Source of the DNA: Apostichopus japonicus
Lineage: Eukaryota; Echinodermata; Holothuroidea; Aspidochirotida; Stichopodidae
Length of the DNA stretch: 64,000 bases
Direction of reading: 5' to 3'
NCBI RefSeq assembly: GCF_037975245.1
Contig: NC_092564.1
Location: forward strand, 11,126,984-11,190,983
Shown piece after piece: positions 36,701 to 45,350 of this stretch (position 1 is its first letter; the number at the start of each line of letters is the position of its first letter). The notes beneath the pieces were generated by a model. That model did no database searches. It was not told where the DNA came from and saw nothing but the letters and a program-made list of their open reading frames with translations. Position numbers and translations under genes: made by a program.

Positions 36701-39700
36701 TTTAGTTTGATATAAAGATTACAATGAGTAACATACCAGTCAAAGTATCAAACGTGTTTCGACAAAGAGTGTTAAAGCCCACTATACGTCTTGCCCATAC
36801 CATTTGTCAATTGACGTAATGGTAGCTTTTCATTGTACATCAGAATGTATAAGTTCATTGACTTGTGGAATTAATACAATGGTAACTAGAACTCAGTGAT
36901 GTTGTGTCAATATCAAGGTTTGATCACTGACTCACACAACAACAGGTCGACTGCACACTTAAAAGTTAAAAACATTGCCAGTTAATTTATTGCAATAATC
37001 GACGAAGAGTTCTGCTGTATGAAGGTTGTTTGTAAGGAAATCTCAATAAACGTATTAATCCATGGATTCGTAGAGTCAACCCTAAGAGCACAGCAGTCTA
37101 GGGGTCATGTGGGTGTGGATGGGGGTTGTTCTCTAGTGTAAATAATTATTTTACTAAGGTTTTCTACGACCCCCGTGCATCGCCGTGACAGTTAAATTGC
37201 GCTTATTTGACCAACAACAAAGGTTGTTTTTTAATTGAATTTAGTCTACCTAGAATGTGTACAAAGAGTCAAACCAGGAAGAGAAAACTCAAGTGATGGC
37301 GCTAGTTTAGAACTGAGCGCATTTGTTACAGGAAATACTATAATGTCTATTCAATATAAGGCGAATAACGTCCCCTCATGCCAAATACTCAGTGTTCGGG
37401 GTTTGCACAAACCTTGTCGCATAGAGGGGCTAAACCTTTTAGCCATAGGCAACGATTAACACACGCCACCTAGAATCGCCTGGTCGATTTGACCGACCCT
37501 CTTCGTATCCTCCCAGGTTCCTTTGCGACATCAAGGGGGTACTTGGACACGGGATTCTAGGCCACCAAAAGTGTCACCCCACCACCGGGGAGTTTTGAAT
37601 TACAGTGTGCCTTGAACCCCAGAACGGTTTAAAAGAAACCAATAAGACGTGGCTCTTTCACCAGTCTCTATCACATTGACCAACACGTCAGCTGATAAAG
37701 TATATGTTTGAATTATTATGTAAATACTTCAGAAAGGAGAGAAAGGGGAAATTAGTTTTGCATAAGCTAACGTTAGTTGGACTCGAGCCCGGAACACCAG
37801 GTTTCCAGTCCACAGCCCTATCCACTGAGCGTTAATTTGCTAAAATTTATCTTGACTGTTGGGTGATGTGTATTCATTGTCATTAATTCCCACTACTTTC
37901 AACGTAAGTGTACAATAGGGTTACAACGTGTCTTTGTTACATTACAACACACTGAAATGGAGTAGTGTTAACTTTGAAAGATATACATGTACAAAAGCCT
38001 TACATAACAGTGTTAATGATGACTGCGAAGCAAGTCGATTAATAATGAAACGATTAAGTTACGTAAATGATTTGATTACATTGCCGTCCACAGACAAAGA
38101 ATGTACAACAGGCTTACACTACGTTGTTATTTATGACTTCGAATAAAACTACAGGATGCTATTTAACATGCTTACGCCAGCAAGAATGTTTTGTTGAGAA
38201 TAGACTAATCCCTTACAACCATACTTTGTCCAGACGAAGAGCATCTGGGAGAAAATTCTAATGTTAGACGAACAATATCTATTCACATGTCGCAGTCAAG
38301 TATAGCCTGCTAGGGCATACGTATTTTGGGGACTAAAGACGAAATTTGGAATAAAGAATTTGGAAATAGTTTTGTTTGTACGAACCGAAATCCAGAAACA
38401 GGTCGAAACAAGTTGAATTTGTTAGAAAAATCCAGGGTCTGGGGTAAAAGGTGAGATTATGAGGCAAAAGAGTCAAAATAAAATGGTAAAATTGTCTACG
38501 TCGCATCTGGACCGCCGTAGCTTTAACGATCGAAATTAGAGTTCTTTTTGGGAAGATGCCCAAACTGCTCAAAACCACCCCCCCCCCCAACCCCATCAAA
38601 CACTTAATGATAGATTCGAACACGGGCTTGGTGCTTTAGTTTGCGTATCACTTCCCAGAGTAAAAACTTAAGTTCGAGATTTCTCCGTACCAACTACTAC
38701 CCAGTGACGTAGCTAGGTTTTTAGGTCTCCTGATCAGAAGTGAAAGCTGGGACCCTTCATCCCTACTTCACCTACATTTTACTTGACACAAGGGCATAAA
38801 TGTTACGCATAGTGTAACTTAGCACAGGCATTACCGCTATAGTCACAAGATAACGACGCATGATAGGAACAAAATCATGGAAATGATACAGATTTATAAA
38901 TATATTCTTTGCTCTTTGTCAGCACCATATACACTGTAATATATTATACATGTGTTATTGTGAAAATGTTGATAAATAAGCACATTTAAGGTTTTCGAGC
39001 TGCAATGCAAGAGAACGGTCGCAACCAAACTACATTAATGATTCATTAGGCAAAGCCTCAGTTCTGAATGAAAGAAATAAGTTTCTTTTCATATCCAAAA
39101 CTGTTGATGTCTAACTAAGAATCCGACCATTGCATGGGCGTCGAGAATAGGGTGACGAAAGCTGCAGGTCGAATGATGTTGCTACTCGATGCTATACCGT
39201 ATGGTACATAAATAGTAACCATGTAAGAGGGTATTCATGTAAGAGAGCATTCGTGTAAACATATTTACGTTGTAGGTTAGAGCTAACATGTTTCAGTTTA
39301 CAATAACGCATATTATAGCTATAAAGGTTTAATTTCTGTGATATAGCCCAGACGGAGGAGGACCTGCTTCACTTTCACCTGACTCAATAACTGCCTCATT
39401 ATGTGACAATTCTGCTTAAAGGGAGTGAAGACTCGCGCACAAAGAAACGTCTGATGCTCATAATCTGACCTAGTTTCGAATGAGGTGTAACAGAAGTGTT
39501 AGACACCACCATCGATCCCACAGAAAATACACACACAGCTTGCTACCGTTGGTAATTAGACACTAGTGTACAGTCAATACATACAGCTACGGTCAATACC
39601 CACAACACAGTTTACACATAGCAGCGATCTCAGGTCTAGATAAAAGATAACACTTTCACACTAACAGTTTCACTACTGTCTGCATTTTGTATCGACAAGA

Positions 39701-40136
39701 AGAAAACTTCACTTGCACGCAACGGAAAGTTACTTTTTTTCCGAGGGCGGCACGCGGTTTGGGGCGAGTCTTCAATGCCTTTAACATCGAAAGTATATCC
39801 GACAAAGAAGAACATGTTCTAGGGATATTTGACAGCGTCCGCTAAAGAAGAATAGCGCCATGAACAAGAAATAAAATGGTACCGTACGCAATATCTCAGA
39901 TCTTACTTTGGCCACTTAAGTAATGTACGAACCATGGAAATTTTTTTTGTTTTTTTCTCGAAAATAACAAACCTGAATTGCTGAATGCATTTTGTATTCA
40001 CACAAGCACAAGCATACCTGACCACTATTTATATGCACGTATAAACACGCCGCCTACATAAATACATCAATTTACCAATTATAATAGCGGCTACTCCACA
40101 CACCCAGATGTAAAGGAACATCGTCGTGTTCATCAT
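27578..40136 (-). CDS. Gene A: predicted secreted protein, seven coding exons (about 236 aa)
   Basis: Seven minus-strand exons join without a phase conflict: 40136-40076 (leaves phase 1), 34776-34709 (1 to 0), 31698-31534 (0-0), 29401-29321 (0-0), 28673-28533 (0-0), 27918-27849 (0 to 1) and 27702-27578 (1 to stop). The product has a signal peptide, two NxS/T sites after it (NNS, NKT), few cysteines (GLYCG, EYCDF, HPQC, TRC) and a long amphipathic helical middle, then an acidic, disordered-looking tail ending QPAVQSY. There is no membrane segment after the signal. I recognise no family. A secreted helical factor is an inference from composition. The first intron (5.3 kb) holds gene D in the opposite orientation. 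Confidence 0.6.
27849..27918 (-). CDS. Gene A exon 6
   Basis: The 70-nt exon runs from CCTTTTGCCAG acceptor to CAAAG/GTGAGC donor, phase 0 to 1, coding VFKEAEKTLQDIRDILDLEI then NFK. The heptad-like spacing of L/I residues suggests an amphipathic helix. The intron to exon 7 is only 146 bp. Confidence 0.7.
28032..28105 (+). repeat. GGTGGTTG/GGTGGG low-complexity, G-quadruplex-prone tract
   Basis: Alternating GGTGG, TTGG and GGGTGG words over about 70 bp in the intron between gene A exons 5 and 6. Multiple GG/GGG runs separated by one or two bases could form a quadruplex on the plus strand. Confidence 0.7.
28533..28673 (-). CDS. Gene A exon 5
   Basis: The 141-nt exon (47 codons, phase 0-0) starts ISPSDRQSSKFLNAFLSYQL, continues HHVEHPQCVLDSFFMLYPPI and ends VQAKIIE at GAG/GTTAGT. 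It is mostly helical with one cysteine. Its acceptor is preceded by (ATT)n and (ATG)n trinucleotide repeats instead of a normal pyrimidine tract. Confidence 0.65.
28678..28712. repeat. Trinucleotide repeat at an intron end
   Basis: Plus-strand (AAT)5 followed by (CAT)6-type repeats directly adjoining the gene A exon 5 acceptor. Confidence 0.85.
29321..29401 (-). CDS. Gene A exon 4
   Basis: The 81-nt exon (27 codons, phase 0-0) from GGGAGTTTAG acceptor to GAA/GTAAGG donor codes LFRFQITFVDNNSRKATSDV then VESSVSE. The acceptor tract is modest, so the exact 5' edge is the least certain part. Confidence 0.55.
29402..30520. other. Gene A intron sequence
   Basis: No further exon seen. A possible GTAAGC donor at 29845 (minus) follows a nine-codon frame only. 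Simple (ACATAC)n-like text is at 30060-30120. Confidence 0.45.
30530..31022. mobile_element. hAT-type element with exact 8-bp target duplication
   Basis: The ends CAGGGGCGTAGCGA and TCGCTACGCCCCTG are perfect inverted repeats, flanked by CCCCCAAG on both sides (30522-30529 and 31023-31030). It has no transposase. It contains a tandem duplication of about 138 bp and lies in the gene A intron between exons 3 and 4. Confidence 0.9.
30570..30850 (+). repeat. Two-copy 138-bp tandem duplication
   Basis: AATTTGATTTGCCGACGGAT starts at 30570 and again at about 30708. Each copy carries GAAGTGGTGACTGAAATGGG, the G-rich block and GTCCTTAGATGCAATCTGGT. The copies differ at only a few positions, implying a recent duplication. 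Confidence 0.85.
31534..31698 (-). CDS. Gene A exon 3
   Basis: The 165-nt exon (55 codons, phase 0-0) follows a strong acceptor (TTTGCTCTGCAG). It reads EYCDFHAKSGLRTARGVLST then RRSPEEITNKKQQNIILRIY, and ends KTEVSHQL at TTA/GTGAGT. An alternative donor 15 nt earlier (GAG/GTATCT) is weaker and keeps the same phase. The RR pair could be a cleavage site, but this is speculative. Confidence 0.65.
32000..32368 (-). repeat. tRNA-derived SINE, full-length copy
   Basis: On the minus strand: GAGGGCGTTGTGGTCAAGTG (A-box region), GGTTCGAGCCC (B-box, plus coordinates 32304-32314), then the conserved-type central text TCCTTGGGCAAGGCACTTTA, a body, and an (AAT)n-like tail near 32000. A 5'-truncated relative is at 47545-47797. 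It lies in the gene A intron between exons 2 and 3. Confidence 0.85.
32700..32880 (+). repeat. About 27-bp minisatellite (GGTATGCTTATCATGCCTATGT)
   Basis: Six to seven diverged units of ATGTTAATGGTATGCTTATC plus ATGCCT, ending where the TTAA-flanked MITE copy 1 begins. Confidence 0.85.
32880..33229. mobile_element. TTAA-type MITE, copy 1 (right end lost)
   Basis: It starts TTAAAGGGAGTGAAGATTCG and stays alignable to the copy at 39416-39784 through CACGCGGTTTG, after which homology stops before the right terminal repeat. Internal shared landmarks include GACACCACCATCGATCCCA and AATACACACACAGCTTGCTA. Confidence 0.8.
33450..33712 (+). repeat. 3'-end-like retroelement repeat with hairpin core, copy 1
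   Basis: A T/C-rich segment followed by CTGAAGAAGATCCTGCTAGG ATCGAAACGTCAGGCC. The same segment occurs on the minus strand at 57640-57872, next to a LINE reverse transcriptase fragment. GATCC-TGCTA-GGATC makes a 5-bp stem with GAAA after it. Confidence 0.75.
33768..33830 (-). CDS. Gene A cassette exon with an in-frame stop
   Basis: A 63-nt exon (multiple of three) with strong acceptor (TTATTTTGTTCACAG) and donor (CTG/GTAAGT) lies between exons 2 and 3. In the frame set by exon 2 it reads YANVTGQPFLKDVLKSAFD and then TAA, four bases before the donor. Inclusion would truncate the protein at about 62 residues. Alternatives: a phase-1 reading (CQCDRSTIPQRCIKICVRLT), which does not fit the neighbouring phases, or a sequence error or nonsense allele at one codon. 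Confidence 0.5.
34709..34776 (-). CDS. Gene A exon 2
   Basis: A 68-nt exon, phase 1 to 0, between GTGTTTTCAG acceptor and GGG/GTAAGG donor. With the G from exon 1 it codes V then EFLYNALPRNNSNMRTSGLY and CG. It holds one NxS site and one cysteine just before the junction. The other two frames contain stops. Confidence 0.6.
35161..35201 (+). CDS. Gene D exon (first found)
   Basis: A pyrimidine-rich acceptor (TACCTCTCATTCTGCGACAAGCAG) precedes a 41-nt exon, phase 1 to 0, coding PVHSADTRHWRSK up to AAG/GTGAAA. An alternative acceptor at 35109-35110 (TTGTTTTACAG) would lengthen it. In another frame the same segment reads QNLYIPLTPDTGDLR and leaves in phase 2, which would splice to the terminal exon while skipping the middle one. 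Start codon and upstream exons were not identified. Confidence 0.35.
36103..36203 (+). CDS. Gene D exon (middle), strong splice sites
   Basis: It has an excellent acceptor (TGTCCTTATTTAATCTTTTCAG) and donor (AAG/GTATGT). Only one frame is open, phase 0 to 2, reading IGLPRVDIVTITTPTMPVMV then SSQFIDDPVGSLT. The content is beta-strand-like. The minus-strand frame over the same bases is a shadow. It lies within intron 1 of gene A. Confidence 0.55.
36444..36654 (+). CDS. Gene D terminal exon
   Basis: In the phase left by the middle exon it reads R NTYIQLKRLKLNVTAKLVSI then SFIQWWKRFSKFYQDDELKS and ends VVTSEIYPITTT before TGA. An AATAAA lies at 37045-37050, giving a plausible 0.4-kb 3' UTR. The acceptor (GTAAAAGCAAG) is weak and purine-rich. 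The open frame itself (from about 36397) and the composition are the main evidence. Family unknown. Confidence 0.4.
37045..37050 (+). promoter_or_regulatory. Polyadenylation signal AATAAA
   Basis: A canonical hexamer 391 bp after the gene D stop. It is AT-rich context, so it is only supportive. Confidence 0.3.
37771..37838 (-). repeat. tRNA-derived SINE head
   Basis: On the minus strand: AACGCTCAGTGGATAGGGCT (A-box region) and GGGCTCGAGTCC (B-box) with tRNA-like spacing, followed by a non-tRNA body toward lower coordinates. Like other SINE heads here the cloverleaf is incomplete. Confidence 0.6.
37919..38146 (+). CDS. Plus-strand ORF or terminal exon, unknown
   Basis: After GTACAATAG a single frame stays open for 75 codons: GYNVSLLHYNTLKWSSVNFE, then RYTCTKALHNSVNDDCEASR and onward to VVIYDFE and TAA, which overlaps an AATAAA. 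The composition is protein-like with four cysteines. The acceptor has only a moderate pyrimidine tract. It lies inside intron 1 of gene A. A second plus frame at 37245-37459 (YLECVQRVKPGRENSSDGAS...) also follows an acceptor, but I cannot join the two. Confidence 0.3.
   Translation, partial: GYNVSLLHYNTLKWSSVNFERYTCTKALHNSVNDDCEASRLIMKRLSYVNDLITLPSTDKECTTGLHYVVIYDFE
39416..39784. mobile_element. TTAA-type MITE, copy 2 (complete)
   Basis: It begins TTAAAGGGAGTGAAGACTCG and ends CGAGTCTTCAATGCCTTTAA, so the terminal inverted repeats include the TTAA on both sides. At 369 bp it has no coding capacity. TTAA target use fits piggyBac-type mobilisation, though the tips are not the usual CCC. It sits in gene A intron 1. 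Confidence 0.85.
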
Positions 40137-40157
40137 TCCAACAGCTTCTCCTGCCTC
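40076..40157 (-). CDS. Gene A exon 1 (signal peptide)
   Basis: The coding part runs 40136-40076: MMNTTMFLYIWVCGVAAIII then a phase-1 G at ATTG/GTAAAT. The hydrophobic core is typical of a signal peptide. The exon begins 21 nt upstream of the ATG at a good acceptor (TTTTGTTATTCGCAG), so a 5' UTR exon lies further up. The frame stays open upstream of the ATG (EAGEAVG), so a signal-anchor in a longer protein is the alternative. Confidence 0.6.
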
Positions 40158-40693
40158 CTGCGAATAACAAAAGCAAAATGAAGAACATATATTTGAGACT
40201 TGTAATGATCAAGTTCTTGAAACAATTGCATGCATAATTACGTAGAGGTGAACTTTCCAGGATAATGGGTAACCTTTGTCAATCATCGTTACTTATCCAG
40301 CCTTTTGGCATTCATTAGGAGGGAGGGAGAGGGGGGGGGGAGGTCTGCACCTCACATCTTCAACTAAGGTTGCATTCCACAGCAGTACTAAATAATTCAG
40401 CTGGATTTTTTTATTAGTTAGCAAAGAGGATATTAAAATGATCATTATGTCGTTTAATATACCTCATTATACAACACCTAATTATATTCCGGTCATATGA
40501 TTGGTCAATTGCTCGTCGATTGCAAGCAAAATCCGCTCTATTGCACGCTATGATGATAGAACCATGCGTTATACTTTTTTGATAGCACTTTTTTTCAATG
40601 GTAAGAGAGCAGAGAAACCTGTCTGTTCAAAACAATCTGTTGCATGAGTGCATTTTACATCCAATTATATCCAAATTTGAAGGGGTTGTATAA

Positions 40694-40861
40694 AACAAAT
40701 AATAAATGGTTTCCATTCGTGCAATAGTACAAATATTTCATTCGTTGAAAGGTGTAATTTGTTCCATTCAACTCGGCTGCGCCTCGTTGAATAGAACATT
40801 CCATCTTTCAACTCATGAAATATTTGCACTATTGCACTCATAACCATTTATTATTTGTATA
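40694..40861. repeat. Long palindromic element with CGAGGCGCAGCCGAG centre
   Basis: Left arm AATAAATGGTTTCCATTCGT...TTCCATTCAAC and right arm GTTGAATAGAACATTCC...AACCATTTATT are inverted with few mismatches over about 70 bp each. The loop is a self-complementary GC-rich core (CTCGGCTGCGCCTCG). No coding capacity. Confidence 0.85.
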
Positions 40862-40999
40862 CTATTTATTTAAATTTCGTATTGTCTCTAAATTTGAAGT
40901 TGATTCGACATTAATATTTAAAACTACGTGAAAACATTGACAATGTTTTATGGGTGTTTGAAAATTTCCAAATGAAAAGCCATAATTTCAATGACAAGT

Positions 41000-43600
41000 A
41001 AAAATCAGAAAAAAATCATTTAAGATTAAGATTAAAGTATCTCCAAATATCAAAATATGTCTATGTTTCTATATAAACAGTCGAAATACCTCAAAACAAA
41101 TAGAAATTAATTAGACAAATTTGACATTTCAGAAAAGAATTGAAATTACTAGATAAGCTATAGCTGAAAGCTGGGGATACTTAACAAATGAAGTGGTTGA
41201 AATTTTCAGATGATTTCCGATGCAAATGTTTGAAATTTTGAATTATTCCTCCAAATTTCCACTACTTATATTTAAAAAAAAATAATTTGGGTAAAAACAA
41301 ATTTAGATTGTTAGACAAACTATTCGAAATTTCGGTAAAAGTTGTTTGGTCGTGAATATAGTCAGAATTTGACGCTGAATATCTGAATCTAAATACAGTA
41401 AGTCAAAATGTCGATAAGGAGTTAATTTTTCCTGAAGGATGTCAATTTATCTGCGACAAACTGATTCTGATTGAATTTTGGTAATAGAAAGGTCGAAATT
41501 TTGAGGGAAGAAAGGGGTTGTCAATATGATAATAGAACAGTCTGTCGAAATGTGACAGCAAAAGTAGAAATTTGAAAAGATTTGAAATTGAACTAATATT
41601 CCTCTTGAGAAAACTCCCAAACCTCACGGGTTTGTTGTATTCTTCTCTTTCAGTTTTTTCGTTATTCTAATACACCACATTGTTTTGTGTTTCTCATTCA
41701 TAATTTAAAAAACTATCATTAAACTCAGGCTATGCAGTATTTCTTGTTCTTTTTTGTTAATGACCGAAATACTAGTAAGAATCTAACCACCTCTATAGAA
41801 GGCATGTCGGCCATTTTCAGGATAACGGAGTCCAGAGGTAGTGGTCACGTCTTCCCTCCCCCTCCCCGTCCCTCTCCAACCTCTCCCCTTCACCCAGTTC
41901 TCTTTTAGAAGTATTAACAAATACTAATTTAAAATGCTCGTTTCACTGAAAAACATTAAAATACTGGCATTTGTGGCACAGAATTCCCCCGCCCTCCAAT
42001 CCACTGTTACATGTCTGATTCCCTTTGGAAGTTTGTACACTGCTCTCTCATCTCCTCAATGTGAATCTACCTCATCAGACACAGAATACTGAATTTGATT
42101 TTGAAAGGCTTCATAAATGTTTCTTAAATGTTTCATCTCTCCTTTCCTTACATCACGATTTGACTCTGTAGTTTCCCTCTAAATAATATTAGCATAATTA
42201 CATGATTGCATTAGCTTGCAATGAAACGTTTTTTTCTGTTCACTGTCTCTGCCAAAAACATCGTATAGTTAGATGTTTTGCAATGACGTCTTCTTGACGT
42301 CTTCAATGACGCCTTACACTTTTATGTAACGTTTCAATTTGAGCTTACTGACGACAGGGAAGTACAATTGTTTTGAAAGCAAATCCAGTATTGAATTGTT
42401 ATACGCATTGGTGGATGGATGGATATGAAAACGTCACAATAGCACAAAGCCGTTGAATGTACCTAACGTGATGTCAAGCTCTAGAATGTATCTTGATCCA
42501 ATTCCTCAGAAATGAGTATGCGTCAGACCACGTGATGATTCAGTTAGATAATTTATCCCAAGAAGGGTTCTTACAAGGCGTTCTCCTCTCCAATGTTACC
42601 GAAGGCTTCAAGCGATGTTCACTTTAAAACTCTAAGTCTTCTTCTGTACGCTAGCATTCCTTGGAATAAAAGCAGGTACTCACTCCACCCCAAACTCTTG
42701 CCCGCCCCCCCCCCAACTGCCCCCCACTGAGAGACAAAATATTACAATAATGCATCTATAAGCACCCTACATTTTACCCTCCCCATACAAACCTCTCTTG
42801 GACTATAAACATCGTAACATCCCTCCCCCCCCCCCTCTCCCATCGACACAAAATGGTGGTTGCGCCCAGCACCGTTTCAGTTATTTTCAATTCTATATCT
42901 AACATGGTGTTTATACATAAAGCTTATGTATATCATTCGAACTATAAAGAACTCCAGAACTAATAATACGTTTTAATTGATCATTTCATTTCATCACCCA
43001 GTAAAAAGGATTTTCAAAATGGGTTGTATAGCCCATTAGTTTAGTTCAGTTGTTTAGAGACCCAAGGATCAGGAAGCCTTACAGTAGACTATTTGAGACC
43101 CTATTTTTCATTAGCACTGGACCCGGCAGCATGCCAAGAAAATTAGTGAAAACCTCTTTGAGAGTAAACCATATATATATACGTATTCATTTACAATTGA
43201 CGATGAATTAATCGTTTCATATTTATTCCACCAAATATCTTCCCATGTGACAAAATCCTTTGCCGTGTTGTTAGACGTTTATATACTTGACTGTGAGGTG
43301 AACCCACCGGCGTCGAACTACTATTTTCAAAATGAGAAAAAAAAAAGAAAATTGTTCGTCTTCTTGATAATGATCTGATCATAAAAGCTTCATAATTGTT
43401 GCTGTACGAAAAAATATATATATAGAATATGTAGATGTAGGGGACCATTATGGGAGAGGATTATAGGGGTGGATGGGGAGGGGGGTTAGTAACAACCATT
43501 TTTACCGAAAAGGAAACATGTGCTTAGCGTCGTACTCTTGTTATACAAAATTTGGCTTACAAAATTCAATTTTCATGATAGCTATACCAAATAGATTTTA
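41000..43600. other. No supported gene
   Basis: It is AT-rich sequence with GAAATTT-rich text to 41.6 kb, then C-rich runs at 42708-42716 and 42823-42834. A minus frame at 43191-43340 follows a long T-rich acceptor and ends in a stop (SSTPVGSPHSQVYKRLTTRQ...). It could be an alternative last exon of gene F but enters in phase 2 and does not fit. Confidence 0.35.
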
Positions 43601-43602
43601 AT

Positions 43603-43754
43603 TTAATTCCATTTCCTGAGCATTTCGTTATATAGCACGCACTCAAACTGCAATAAACGACCACATGCATATTCATGAGAGGAGACTTTAAGGGGTTCCC
43701 ACGGAATATCTCTTGATAGGCAGTTAAATTGCAGTATTGTTGACGTATATCCGT
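43603..43754 (-). CDS. Gene F terminal exon, cysteine-rich
   Basis: After acceptor GATCGGATGCAG the phase-1 frame reads GYTSTILQFNCLSRDIPWEP then LKVSSHEYACGRLLQFECVL and YNEMLRKWN before TAA. It has three cysteines. It joins in phase to the exon at 44085-44261. The overlapping ATG frame (MQTDIRQQYCNLT...) is a shadow. Confidence 0.55.
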
Positions 43755-43869
43755 CTGCATCCGATCAAATGAGCTTGAAAATGTTTTATCTTTATTTCAA
43801 TCTCTCACCAATCTCATTTTCTTTAATTTTGGAAACGCCACGGCACAATGATGTATGACAGAAAATGGT

Positions 43870-43873
<4 letters not shown>

Positions 43874-43952
<79 letters not shown>
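43874..43952. repeat. (TA)n microsatellite, about 39 units
   Basis: An uninterrupted AT dinucleotide repeat in the intron between the two gene F exons. It can extrude a cruciform and is likely length-polymorphic. Confidence 0.95.
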
Positions 43953-44084
43953 CTAGTTGCGGATTATGTGGAAAAAGGACTAAAAATAATGAACTTTAGG
44001 GCGAAATTGCCTCTTGGGTGAAATGTACACTTCGTCTTAACGATTCACGCATCATCTTTACTGTCTTTAGCTTGATCTACTCAC

Positions 44085-44261
44085 GTCTCGGGATACTTCC
44101 TTTTGTCGAGAAGTTACAACTTGCATATTCATAAGTAAGGGGTCGCACGACCTTTGTCAAGGTTGCATAAACGGTGCCAGATTTTTGGGGGTTGTATATT
44201 TGAAAGCGGTTCACGTAACAACTAATTCTCGACAGTGTCACCTCTTTGGGTGAGTTTTTTA
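44085..44261 (-). CDS. Gene F exon (penultimate), extracellular-type module
   Basis: A 177-nt exon, phase 1 to 1, from GTGTGCCTTACAG acceptor to a GTGAGT donor. It reads KNSPKEVTLSRISCYVNRFQ then IYNPQKSGTVYATLTKVVRP, LTYEYASCNFSTKGSIPR. Two cysteines 34 apart, an NFS site and beta-type composition suggest an extracellular fold. The family is unknown. Upstream exons were not found; a signal-peptide-like frame at about 44.55-44.61 kb (MTLFIVLVLIFVSFRF) ends in TAG. Confidence 0.55.
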
Positions 44262-45350
44262 CTGTAAGGCACACTATAACTAGCCCTGACAGTTCCTTTA
44301 TTATGTTGTTAACAACATTAATGCCTTTATTAGCTTTTATAAACTAAATGAATGAAACGGCGGGATTTGATAGGATTGTGAGACTAAATATTGGTCTTAA
44401 AAGTAAATCTTGAGATTGTTGTACCTACGTAACAAAATCATAGCTTATACAATGAGGTTCTTATCACCGCTGTAATGAAGAAGTCGAGAGATGTAATCTA
44501 ACTATCGTTGCATACATGTATTTGCTCGGTGTTTGAACTGTGAAGTGGCTTCTACCTAGAAGCGAAATGACACGAATATGAGCACAAGAACTATGAAAAG
44601 AGTCATGTGTCTTTTGAGAATCCTCTGATAAAAAGTGGTTCAAAGTTGAAGGGGGATACTACGGGGTTGTTTCTATTAAGTTTTTTAGTTGTAAGTATTT
44701 AAGTCATATCTGGTTGAATGGAAATACAAGGAGGTGCAGGAGGGGGAGGGGGGCATATTAATTTGTGTGGAGAAATTGGACTTATTGATTATTAGCTTCT
44801 CATGTAGAACTAAGATTCTTTCAACGGAAAACAGCAGTTTTCCGTCCAACATAGGTCGTTTCTAGACCAAACGTAAGTAGTACTCCGCCCTCGACAAGGT
44901 ATCCGGTAGTCTGAGTTCATGATTAGTCATAGAACGGTCTGAAGCAGAGCCTAAACTAACTATCGATAGCCTTATACCTTTCTTGATTTGCAATCACCAC
45001 CCCTTCCTCCTTCCTCCTTCCTCCCCTTCTCCTCCCACTCCACTATGGACCAGGGCTAATACAAAGCTTGCAAAATGATATCAAAATACATCAGACGCTA
45101 CTCCAATAATCTATTTCATATTATATACAGTTGTACACATGCGAGTAAAAACTAGGATGAGGTGACGGCGCACTATCGGAATTGGAAGACACTCATAGGC
45201 TAGAAAGGGTCATTGACTAATTTATTCTACTAAGGCTTGAAATAGTTGTTAACATGTATATTAAAATTACCCTCATTTGTTCATCTTCAGCAGCAAAACA
45301 TAACGGACATTTTTAAGGTCACTTCTCCTCGCTCAATTGTTGATCAATAT

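Noticed and set aside
38333-38623. 96-codon minus ORF
   Set aside because: It crosses a poly-C run and has no splice or start context. The length is within chance for this much AT-rich sequence.
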